DNA of 64,000 nucleotides from Diprion similis (Eukaryota > Arthropoda > Insecta > Hymenoptera > Diprionidae). The stretch is taken from the NCBI RefSeq assembly GCF_021155765.1, contig NC_060114.1, forward strand, positions 7,936,001 through 8,000,000, given 5' to 3'. The notes beneath the pieces are model-generated. The model saw only the letters and a program-made list of their open reading frames with translations. It was not told where the DNA came from and did no database searches. The position numbers were made by a program, and so were the translations under genes. Below, in pieces: positions 25,378-36,690 of this stretch. The first letter of the stretch is position 1; every line of letters begins with the position of its first letter.

Positions 25378-28249
25378 CGTATATTTGTTTGACAAGTATT
25401 CGCATATCGCATTTATTTAAGAAAGGTTGAAAATATTATTATTTGTGCATACAAGCGTGTCATAATACGTTTGTGAATATTCATTTCAAAGGAAAGAAAA
25501 TTCTTCTCAACATGTTTGAACACTATTTTTCAATCTTTTAATTTTATAATCACATTCTCAATCATTTTTATACATTATAATGGATTTGTCCGTTTGGTTT
25601 CTTACCAAATTATTACACCAGGAAGTTAAAGTTTATAGATGAAGCAGACTTTTCTATTCTACCAGAAGAATTCTGAGCATGGTGGAAGAATAAATACTTT
25701 ACCAACGTCCACAATGATTAGTATTAATCTGCTCCTGTCTTCCCGTTCATCATCCTAAGCACAATAATATCAGATCGTCGATTAAAAAATATCGAAAGCC
25801 AAAAAGCACTCTACACACTACACGACCATGCAAACCCTAAACCTTGTTAAATCCACCTGTTCACGCCCCTCGTATCTATCGTCACGCGATCGCAGGTATT
25901 ACAAGATTTCCCCTTGAAGTTCTTCTTCCATACGATCTTACGGTATTCTATATTTCTATATAATAATAAACAATAAGAATGCATAATTCTATATGTACCA
26001 TACCTACAGTAAAAGGTATATATATATTGCAACCTGAGATTTTCAATGGCCTTGGCTCAATCGGAAAAGTTCACCAAGAACTTGCCGTGTTCACAACAAT
26101 TTGGCAACCCACGATGAAAGCTGAAAAAAAATGACTTTGCAAAAAATATCGCAAAATTTTGTTAGGCGCCTGGTGTGAGCAACTGGCCTCTCGACCGTCA
26201 GCTTCGCTAATCCTCGGCTATATGCTTCTGTATCAGTAGCGGAGAGGGGAGGGGTCAGTTTAGGGAGAGAAAGAACGGACACTCAAAACGCTACGCAATT
26301 TATCAAAATGAAAAAAAATCATATATTCTGTAATAGAAGGGTAACAAAAAAAAAAAAAAAAAAAAAGGAAATGAAATATTCAATTCGCTCTTACCGATTC
26401 CAAACTAAAATGCAAAATAAATCTTAATTCTAACTGCTCTAATTGCTTCTAACCGCGATCTTACAAAAGAAAAACTCATACTCAAAAATAGAACAAAACA
26501 ATATCGATCGATCGCGTTGAAATGTCGTGATTATAATTATTCTACTGGCAAGATGCTCAAGAGCGAAAGAAAAGTAATTTTCAATTTAACGATCTTAAAT
26601 TTAACACGATACGAAATTTAAATATCCATCAACCAAAATACAATCTTACAGCTGAACCGGATCCTCACACACCGCGAGACGCAACCTAGACGAGAGTTGA
26701 CACTTTCAAAATAGGTTGCAGGCAATTGACAAACTAAATGATTTTCAAAAACCGTGACTCTGTACTCTAAGCTTTCAGTAAACAAAAACGACTCTCTGCA
26801 TTACCGCGAAACTCAAGTTATGACCACCAGCAAGCAAGAAGATCGGCAAATGAATTTCGAGCACGTTACTTGCAAGTTCAAAATGGCCAACCGTTAATCG
26901 GTATGCCGAACTAGATCACTCTCGAAATTTGTTTGGAAGAATGAAATTAGAGCTTACCGTTTCGCAACCACACCAAGATTTCGCCAAATCAATTCTTGGA
27001 CGTCAATTCCGCTGATCTCCAACAGGAAACGCAAGAAACTTTATTCCACACCACATCCTTAGGCTCAATTTGTAGATTTTTATTCTATACTTGTATCAGT
27101 CGCGAAAATCTCCCGGATCTAATTGGCTCTCGGGTAACGAAATTCTTTAATTCTAGCTCATCGCTACATCGATGTTCGCTGTCGCGGCACGCTGATTGGC
27201 TGCAGGACTCTCCGGTGCTCCGTGATTCGTCAGTGGCGCTGTGACGACTTCGCGATGCTGGGAGACGCCGGTGTTTTACGGCGCGGCTAATACGGTTTGC
27301 TAGCCAAAAACGAGAATCTCCTCCGCCTCGGTTTTCCTCGCGACAGAGCTCCACGTTGGGGTTCTCTCCGTATTCTCGCGTCGTCCTTTATTCGAAGATC
27401 TCCGCCACCCTCAGTCACACGTAACTTGTCGAATTCGCCACCGGTTCCACGCTTATTGTTAGTGTTGCACCTACTCATAAACAAAAATAAACAAAAATGC
27501 TGAAATATTAATTCGCTAGTCTTTACAGTATCCGACCTCAGAGTTTCCGAAGCGTGACCCTCGTCCTGGCGCCTTTTTTCTACTCTATCGATGATTATTA
27601 CGGTGAAATCCCTACTTGTGGATTCCACCTACGGTTCGTAGAGCAGTTTGTAACACATGCCTAAGTATAACATAATTTATGTACGCAATATGTAATCTAC
27701 ACACTATTTGCAGTATACGTACACAGTTGTACATACAGGACTAATACATAATCTCATACTTATTACTATTATTACACATGTATTTTTATTCGTTACAGGT
27801 AAACGACGATCTCTGGACGTGTAGCTCTGAAAGCGAAAAGGTGACGGTTAGCGTAGTGGATCAGGGATAGAGGGGTACAAAGGATCATGAACATGTATGC
27901 ATTTGATTAGTTCGTATGTATGTGTACATACATGTATGGTGTAAAACATCTACACGCTCGTGTACGTGCTCTCATGCGTGTGGTAAATATATACATATAT
28001 GCACACATACACACACACGTATATACATATAATGTATCTGTATAACACACTTGTAATACATGTATGTATAGACATGTATAATTATCTCTCCTCTTTATAT
28101 GCATTTACACATATACACTGCGGAGATGGGAAATGGAGGACGAGGAGGGTCGGGCGTTCCACGATGTCAAAGGATGGGGTGGGTTTTTCGGATGGTAGGG
28201 AATGGATGGGATGATGGGCGACGGAGAGAGGGGCGGGGGAGGGGGACTC

Positions 28250-28262
28250 GTTTCCAGGCAAC
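28250..28262. promoter_or_regulatory. X-box (RFX) motif
   Basis: GTTTCCAGGCAAC lies in a G-rich island. One half-site is full (GGCAAC) and the other has one change (GTTTCC). Confidence 0.4.
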
Positions 28263-28819
28263 GGGGTTCCAACATTGGCTTATACTTTACTCTCCCGGTC
28301 CTCTCCTTATATACATATATAGGTATATGTATATATATATATATAATATACATTCGTATATACATGATATGTATGTTTATATATATATATATATATAATA
28401 CGGTCCGCGCGGCTCGCGAGTTCGCGCGGGAGGCAGATCAATACAGCATCGCAACTGACGGTAGGAGAGTGGAGCTCCCGGACCAAACACAGCTCCCCCA
28501 CCACACCGTCGCCCCCAACCACTAGCGACTTCTTTTATCCACCCCCGAACACCAACGAACGTTCGAACGTACGCCTGGGCATCAGGGGGCACGATTCGGT
28601 ACAGTCGAAAACAAAAATATTTCACTATCAGCTCCCCAGCTTCCAGAACCCCGCTTTTTCACCCCCACCCCTCGTCGACCTTCAATCTTAGGTTTTCTAT
28701 GCCGAAAGAGACAACAGAGACGCACGCGTCAACTCATACGTGGACCATAATATATAGGTGTACGAGTACAATGATTCCTGATGTTTAATATTATAAAAAT
28801 ACGTAATTTGTGATATTAT

Positions 28820-28827
28820 TATTGTTG

Positions 28828-28871
<44 letters not shown>
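28820..28871. repeat. ATT trinucleotide microsatellite
   Basis: About 15 ATT units, nearly uninterrupted. Confidence 0.9.
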
Positions 28872-28873
<2 letters not shown>

Positions 28874-29495
28874 TGTTGATGTTATCGTATTACGGTTATT
28901 ACGTTCAGCGTTATCGTCGTTACCACTATTATTGTAATGATATAAATTATCAAATTTTTTATAGTGTTTTTTATCACCCTTTTCCTACCTACTGCCAGTT
29001 CGTCGTTGCCGTTGTTACAATTTCCTAAAAAGAAGAAAAAAAAAAAAAACATTTCTGACCGCTGAATTAGTGATTTCATAACATCTGACCTGCTTGAGTA
29101 ACGGATGTGAATTAATTGCAAATGAATTTTAATATCATAATTTCCCTCACGTTGTTCTCCATTTCGATTATCGACTATATCAGACAACAATTTATATCAA
29201 TTTCAATAATCGTTGAAATTTGTATGATTTGTACATACGTTTACTATGCACTATACAAAAATATTTATATGCGTATACACGTGGTTCGTGTGTATGGGAA
29301 GCTTAAAGATGCACGGTGGGGGAAGCGACACGCTGATTTCGACAGGATTACGGAGGGTGTGTGTAGGGGGGAAAGGGGGGGGGGGGTTGTGACCGACTGC
29401 AAGCCGTTTTTCACGATGGGGAAGATGAAATTAATGATCCCAGTGATGCTGGGTAGGAAAGTAGGAGCTAGTTGATGACCAGTTTCGTTTAGCCT

Positions 29496-29516
29496 CCCCC
29501 CCCCCCCCCCCCCCCC
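29496..29516. repeat. C homopolymer (21 bases)
   Basis: A 21-base C run lies about 110 bp from a 12-base G run at 29375-29386. The length is likely to vary or to be misread. Confidence 0.8.
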
Positions 29517-30224
29517 AACCGCGCCCCTTGCTCACCCTTCCATCATACGTACCTAAGAGTGGAAAAGAAAAAAGACGAAGAAAGGTGCTTCTTCTTACTT
29601 AAATCGTGTCGCGGGTTCTCTTTCTTTCACGCACCCTTGTTATACGATCGTTCCCTGCAACCCTCCAGCTATACATCTCAGTGCCTTGGTTACCGCAGAA
29701 AAGCAGTTTTCCCAGCATCGGCCGCAGTAAAACAGCGGACAAGCTTATCCCCCACCCCGCGGACAATATTGAGATTTGACGATTCATCATTTGTATCCGA
29801 AGTGTATCTATATGGGAATCTATACGCAGATATATATTGTCACGAGATAATTTCAAAGTTTTCAGTTCCTTTGCAAGTGAATAATTTTTTCTTTTTTTTC
29901 TAACCAGTCGAAATAGATGTTCATTTTTTCATTCATAGAGTCGTTACTTCAATTAACTATTTAACGGGTGTAACATTACTCTGATGCATTACGTGGCGGT
30001 GTTCCGTTTTTTTTTAGAATTTTGAATGATGTAATATTGTATTGTTATCTTATGGCGCCCGATTGATACAAAAGAAACAAGTATTATAAATACACAAATG
30101 AGAACATATCGAATTATTATTGTTACTTTGTGGATTGCTGATTATAAGTTTATAATACAGCATAATGTGTCACAGGATATTCTATATTGGATGTGATGAT
30201 TTTTGATAAAATCTGACTGCTATG

Positions 30225-30352
30225 CCCTCACGGGAAAAAACCCAACTCGGATGTAAATTCGCACCCCCAATATATAGATAATGCTAAATTCCCGTAAGAA
30301 AAAAGTTGGGGGTGCCAATTTACACCCAAGTTAAGCGTTTCTTTTCGTGACG
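30225..30352. mobile_element. Palindromic MITE, copy 2
   Basis: Its core, TAGATAATGCTAAATTCCCG, matches copy 1 at 16358 with two changes. The arms (CACGGGAAAAAACCCAACT against AAGTTAAGCGTTTCTTTTCGTG, then ACCCCCAA against TTGGGGGT) pair with each other but differ in sequence from copy 1. Confidence 0.7.
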
Positions 30353-31006
30353 ATGTAGATTAAAAAATCATAAAATTAATATAGAAATCAACCGAAACGG
30401 AAATGTAAAATTAATTAGCAAGGTTTTTTGTTTGTCTATAATAATGCAGACAAATTGATGAAAAACGGTAAATTAGACGGTGTAAGATTCTTTCAATACA
30501 TCTATTATATCCGAAAAAGTAATTTTATTTAATTTTCTTTCTTTTCTCTTTCTTCTTTCGTTTTCCTAATTTCAGGATTTTTTCTCTCATCCGCTCCCTC
30601 GTCAAATAAATCAAGGTGTGACTAGTCGGGTTAATCGGCAACATCTTCTTACACGTATTTTACGGATTTCATGTAAATAAATCTGACAGATAAATTATAC
30701 CGCACTTAGTTATATAACATATCAAACATGTGTTTGGATATAATTACCTCTACATACATATGTGTTCATATATACATATATATATAGAATGAAATTACGT
30801 ACGAAACTATCGACAGCTTACATAATATAATGTATATATGTATATACTCCTCCACCTGCGTACGTACATGCAGGTAAATGTACATCGCGGTGCCTTTTAT
30901 GTACATACACATATATATATATATATATATATAAGTGTGTATATATATACATATATATATATACAGGTTTCGGAATTATAGTAAGGTTAGCAGATCGATG
31001 GAGCAG

Positions 31007-31045
31007 TGACGTCACGGGGTGCGGAGGCTGCGTTACCATGGAGAC
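31007..31045. promoter_or_regulatory. CRE plus X-box composite
   Basis: A full CRE palindrome TGACGTCA (31007-31014) is followed 17 bp later by the X-box-like GTTACCATGGAGAC (31032-31045), inside a GC-rich island. The pair resembles CREB/RFX composite elements known from animal promoters. No adjacent gene is visible, so an enhancer or non-coding promoter is the likelier role. Confidence 0.45.
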
Positions 31046-32171
31046 CGCCAACGACCCGGACACATTGTGCACCTCCGTCCCCCACCCCATCCCCCTCACT
31101 CTCCCACGCACAACCCCCGTAAGCTTTATTCAATTTTATATCTACCGTTTCACACTTTACACCCGCGGACTTTCCGCCTTCTTCGTTATAACCACGAGGC
31201 GACGTTATGCACATACAGACACACACGAGTGCATACATGCATCGATATATACATGCATTAATGCGTTAGCTTATAGCGCGCTTAAAACTGTGGGGAATTA
31301 AGCATTGGCTAACTTTAAGACAATGGCGTTGGTTAGTTAGATTATTGAAGAAGAAGAAAAAAAAAGCGGCGCAGTTATAGAACGATGCATAAAGTTATTG
31401 TAAAACCTGCAGATTATGGGATGAAAATTAGGTGTACGTGGAGGTATTCAAACGAATCGATGCAACGATCGCGTTTTGATGATGCTTTTCTCGTCACATC
31501 CTATTTTTAAAATCGAATAATTTCATTCGAATAACATATAAGTGGACTATATTATGTACCTTTTTTTTGAAAACTCGAGCTGTGCTGTGTTGAAAATTTC
31601 ACGTTGAACAGGTGTGCGATTTTGAAGCAGAAAAAAATACAAACGCACGTGGATATATTAAGAAAGTTATTTTTCAACTGTATGCAGCACAAATTAATAA
31701 ATAGATTAAATAAATTATAAATCGGTAAGAAGCATTTTTTGAGATCATGTGTCGATTTTATTTTCCCCTCTTATTTCTGCCTCTCCCTAAGATAAACTTG
31801 TATATTTGATGGTACGGGGAAAGTGCCGACTACGAACCACGCGCACTACGATACAATATATGTAATACATACATATATATATATATATAGTGTATATAAG
31901 TCTTGTATAGTATATATATGGTCACGCAAGCTGAGCTTATGTGATTGATCGTGATCACTCGTTTCCCCGTTTCGCTTCTCTCTATACACGCATTTGGTTC
32001 TTTTTTGCCGTTATTTCCTTTCGTCCGTGCTCTCCTCCATTCGTTTCTTTTCTTGTGCAATTTTTTTCACCTTCTTTTTTTTACCTATCGGGGCAGGAGA
32101 AGAAAGTCTTCAGCGTCAGGTTCATCTGTATCATTTTCTTTTACATATATGTATACGTATATATATTACAT

Positions 32172-33472
32172 ATTAGGGTGGGCCAAAAAATGACTATTTC
32201 TTGTCGTTAGGCACCATGAAAATATCGTTCAAGATGACGGAATAAAAATTCTGTAAAAGTTTCAGCTCTTAATATTATTATTAAGAGATGCCAGTTTGCG
32301 ATTTTCGATTTCCCGTCCAAAAAGCGTAAAGAACACGATATATTTCTGTAGGAAATTGAACGATCTACAAAAAAGGTCTCTTGCGATTTTTTCGTAAATC
32401 TATTTATTCAAAATTTATTTAAGGTTAAAAATTAGTTATGTCACATTTCACAATTTTTTTCATTTCCACTATGAAATGATGGTTGAAGAATGAAAAAAAA
32501 CAAACATTTTTTAAAGTTCATGTCATCTTTTTTACTGAAACATCGGAATTTTCCCCGAAATTTCCCATTACTTAACGAGAAATAAATTTTTAACGTAAAT
32601 TAATGTACAAAATGTATATTTTTATCAACTTTTGAACCAGTAGATTTACGAAAAAATTTCGACAGATCTTTTTTGTAGATCGGGCAATTCCCTACAAAAA
32701 ATATGTTCTTTACGATACGCCGATCCGTGGTCGGGTAATAAAATCCCAAAATAACATAAAAAATTAAAATTACCTTCGATATTTAAATATTAATATTAAT
32801 ATTAAGAGGTCAAACTTGTACAGAATTTTTAGTCGTCATATTGAACGATATTTTCACGGTGACTAACAAAAAGAAATAGTCAATTTGAAAAAAAAAACAG
32901 TTAAAAACAAATTCATGCTCCAATTCAAAAAATTTTGAGTTCACTTGGAAAAAAAAAGATCCTGAAGGTTTCAATGATTTATCTCACTATTAAGGGGTGC
33001 CGGCAAATTTTTTAAATATTATTTTTTTATATTCGTTTTCCTTATAAAATAAAATTTCATTACTTCTCAGACCCAAATTTTTTTTCGAACCTTATAACGA
33101 TTCAAAAACAAAAAATCAAACAGTAAACAAATGAATCTGGGATCAAAAATACATTTCATTCAAACATTTTCAACTTTTCATGACGGAATAAAAAACATGT
33201 CGTATAAAAAAAAAAAAAAAAAAAAAAAAACATAGCCTAGAAATTGGTAAATAAAAATCTTTGCGGAAGACTAAAAAAAAAAATTTCACAAATCGAAATG
33301 GTAACAAAGAATAAATCGAATAAAAAAATTAAAAACAAAATCATTTCTAAATTCTGCCGGCACCCCTTGACAGTGAAATAGAGTATTGAAATTTTCAGGA
33401 TCTTTTTTTTCCAACGTGAACTAAAAATTTTTCAATTTAGAGCATGAACGTTTTTTTAACGGCCACCCGTAT
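32172..33472. mobile_element. Two fused fold-back elements of the TTAGGGTG family
   Basis: The left end, TTAGGGTGGGCC, matches the family at 1202 and 63432, and the right end closes with GGCCACCCG. Inside are two separate inverted-repeat structures. The first pairs 32180-32300 with 32790-32885 (shared block GAAAATATCGTTCAA), and the second pairs 32895-33010 with 33350-33450 (shared blocks AAAAGATCCTGAA and AAGGGGTGCCGGCA). The adjoining inner ends of both lack the GGGTGGCC terminus. No transposase frame is present. Confidence 0.65.
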
Positions 33473-33658
33473 ACCTATACGTGTGTCTCTTTTTTTCACC
33501 ACCCACATTTTTGCCAATCCTGACCTCTTACATATAATATCTCATCGCACACCGCGTTGCATACTCAAATCACACACGTACCTACAGACTATATATATAT
33601 ATTTTTTTTTTTTTTGAGACGGACGCAGTGTTGTGTCATCCCTTCAGTATACACATAT

Positions 33659-33831
33659 GTATACCGTGAGTCTCTGGTGAAAGTGCCGCCAGCGTTAACA
33701 TTTGCACAAATTTTCCTCGCAACATTTGTCCGCTACGTTCGACTCACGTAAGGGTTGTGCGTGTGTTGGCTGGCGCTGGCGAAGTGCGCGTGGCTCGAAG
33801 TCGTCACTTTCACCAGAGACTCCCGGTATAC
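33659..33831. mobile_element. Inverted repeat with 27-bp arms
   Basis: A 27-base arm at 33659-33685 beginning GTATACCGTGAGTCTCTGG is repeated in reverse complement at 33805-33831 with one mismatch. The inner segments contain a second pair (GCCAGCG and CGCTGGC). The 119 bp between the arms shows no coding signal. It is probably a small fold-back element. Confidence 0.55.
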
Positions 33832-34654
33832 ACCACCCAACACATATGACGAGATACATGCCATGGTTGTACATACAGAGACACTGCTGCCTGTGCCAAT
33901 ATCGGCGAAATCTTGACGTTTAAATTTTTTTACCCGTTAAAATAATTTTATACTTCGTTTTCTTTTCTTTTCTTTCCTATTCTTGCAATTCGTCCCCATT
34001 GCAAATTGACGCAAAATAAGTAATAATATACATATCAAAATTTGCTTTAATAAAATGGTATTGGATTAAAAAATGTAATATTTTTTACGTATGTAGAGTA
34101 CCATGCTAAATAAAGTATATCGATAATATCTGTACAAATTTTTTTCTACTACTGCCTTTCATCACTTTCTTCCTTATAATCCTTTTACAGTAATCCAATT
34201 CCTCCAATTTCAATTTACGTTTTCTTTATTTATTTTTTTTTTTTTATATTCTGGTCTATTTTTTTTGTTTCTTGATTTGATTTGTGCAGCTAATCTTTGC
34301 GTTCCTCCGAAATTCGATTGTAATATAAAAATTCTTCTTCCTCTCGCAGCGACGTTGTATAATTTTCGTCGGTTTTCATTATTGCTCTGATTATTATTAT
34401 TACTATTATCATTATCATGATTATTATTGTTGTTGTTGTTATTATTATTTGTATTTTACCGTGAATCAAATTGCGTTCCCGATGGCCGACGGGACAAGCC
34501 GTGGCAATGGGGGAGTTGAAGAGACAGAGGGAATGGAAACAGGGTGGAGAAGAGGTAAAGGGAGAAGGGGGGTGGGGGGGGGGAGGGATTCAGGGTTTAA
34601 TATAACGTTACGGCGTCGCCCTGTCTACCGCATCGCGTCCCGTTTGTGTTGCTC

Positions 34655-34735
34655 CCGCGTTGCGTTGCGTTGCGTTGCGTTGGGTTGCGTTGTGTTTCGT
34701 TACGTTACGCCGCGCTACGTCGCGTTGCGTAGTGT
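34655..34735. repeat. Degenerate GTTGC/GTTAC pentamer repeat
   Basis: Four exact GCGTT pentamers are followed by diverged copies (GTTGG, GTTAC, GCTAC, GTCGC). Confidence 0.75.
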
Positions 34736-34976
34736 CGAGGCGTTGCTCGCTAGGTATTGCGTAGCGCTGGTCGAGGGCCACCGACCCGGGTGATTACCCT
34801 GGCCTGGGCCATCGACGATCCGCGGGAAGGGGTGCCAAGGCAAGGGAGGAGAAGGGGCTGACAAAATTTTGGATCAGCTGTGCGCACCTCGCTCTTTCTC
34901 TCTTCCGCTGAGTCCCCGTCGCACCATTTTCATCTCCCCTTTCCCACTTTTCACGACGATGAATTGGCCACTGTAT

Positions 34977-35014
34977 GTATATATATATATATATATTGTG
35001 TGTGTGTGTGTGTG
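34977..35014. repeat. TA then TG dinucleotide microsatellite
   Basis: A TA run of about eight units is followed by a TG run of about nine units. Confidence 0.85.
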
Positions 35015-35663
35015 TAAATAATTGTATATGTACGTGCATGGGCAGCGGACAATATATTCACCCTCCGGGGAAATTTTTTTTTTTTCTCTCTCATTTAGAG
35101 TACACAACCTGTAAAAAAAAATGAAAAATAAATATCTATAATTTTTGAATAGGTAACAAAGTGGCGAATCACAGGTGGTGCCAATATTTAATTTTGATCA
35201 GTTTTTATAACATGGAAATTTTATCACAATCATGTTCTTTGCTCTTGACGTTATGTTATTTTACTTTGAAAGAACGATGAACGTAGACAGAGAGATTCTT
35301 TTTGTTTGTTTTTTGCATTTTTATATAGACTCGAATTCTTTTTTTCTAATTACTCGCCGAGAAATTGTGTCACAATTGTGTCCATGTTTTTGAAGTTCCC
35401 GTTGATTTACTCCAAAGGACGAAGAGCCTAGAGAGAGTAAAAGAACGATTTTTTTTTTTTTTTTTCCAATTGTTTAAGGCGATACTCTGACAGAATTGTG
35501 TTTTCCGCTGGTGAGGTTATATTGTTTTACTCAAACGAACGAAAAGCGTAATGAGAAAAGGAGAAAGCGAGGCTGGTTCATGAGCTAAACTAAGCCTAAA
35601 CGAGTTCCGGGCCTCTTGATCTGGGCTTTCCCCGGGTTTCCTGGCTGTCCCGGTGTCGGATGG

Positions 35664-35676
35664 GTTGCCTAGCGAC
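35664..35676. promoter_or_regulatory. X-box (RFX) motif
   Basis: GTTGCCTAGCGAC differs from the site at 15385 by one base (GCGAC for GCAAC). It lies in a GC-rich island at 35560-35960. Confidence 0.45.
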
Positions 35677-36469
35677 GAAGAGTCACTCGCGGCCGGGTTT
35701 CCGTCTTCCTTTCCGCTCCTCGGTGGCTCCGCACCTCCTTCGTCCCGCATCCTAGTTTCCGAGCTCTCCTCTCTCCTGCATCCGCAAACGAGTGAGGAGA
35801 TCGAACCTGTGCCCCGAATTCTATCGATCCTCTCTCCTCTTCTCCTCTCCTTTCTTCTCATCTCCTCTCTTCAGCCTCGCGTGGGTCCTCCGAGTTGAGG
35901 GCTGCAGCCAGGAAGGACCTGGGCGTAAAGCGTGACTCGGATATCTCTCGAGGACTGGGACTCCGCCCCTTGCCAATCGCTTCATTCATTTATCCTAGAT
36001 CCGCGATCTGTTTTTATCGAAGTCATGAGGAAAATAGTTTTTTTTTTTTCTTCTTTTTTTTAACCAGAAAATTAGGAGTCGAGGGCATCGCAACTGGAGA
36101 AAGTGAACCTCGAGCATGCATCCTGCAACCGTGGTTGGATCGAAGCCAGCTAAACGAAAGTCAAACTAGGGTTGAATCTGTTGAAATGGAAATCTTACAA
36201 CTCATTGAATTCCGGAATAGCAAGATTTACGCGAGATATATTTTTTTTTTTGTTTCTTGTCTATTTACTTTATCGGTGTGAATGCAGTGTAATACGCCTT
36301 TACTGTATAAAGTCGTGAAAAACAGTGAACCACAACCGCAACCGTCGAAGAAAATGAAGATCGTGATGATCAAAACGACGTTGATCGACTATTCTTCAAA
36401 TCACATCTGATACGCATTTAGGTACTATTAAACAGAACTATTTCTATTCCATGTAAAATGCATTCGATG

Positions 36470-36690
36470 TAGTTGTAAAAGTCATGTGAAGTGACTTTGA
36501 GTCATTCGAATCATGTTGTCAATTAATCTCAGATTGTAATAATTGTATAACGTATATTGAAGTTACTTGATATCGATCGATGACGACTTGTTAAAAGGAT
36601 TGTAAAGTAGCTCAAAGTCACTTGCATTCGTGTAAAGTCACTTTAAGATCATTTTAAGTAACTTCAACTCCAGACAGTCATTTGAAATTC
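36470..36690. other. Cluster of AAGTGACTT/AAGTCACTT-type motifs
   Basis: Within about 220 bp, variants of AGTCACTT and its reverse AAGTGACT recur at least six times, including GAAGTGACTTTGAGTCA, CAAAGTCACTT and AAAGTCACTTTAAG. A similar cluster lies at 46030-46230. Confidence 0.45.

Noticed and set aside
31586..31597. TGTGTTGAAAAT, resembling the start of Drosophila miR-287, which lies near mir-124 in flies
   Set aside because: Only 12 bases match and no complementary arm is nearby to form a hairpin.
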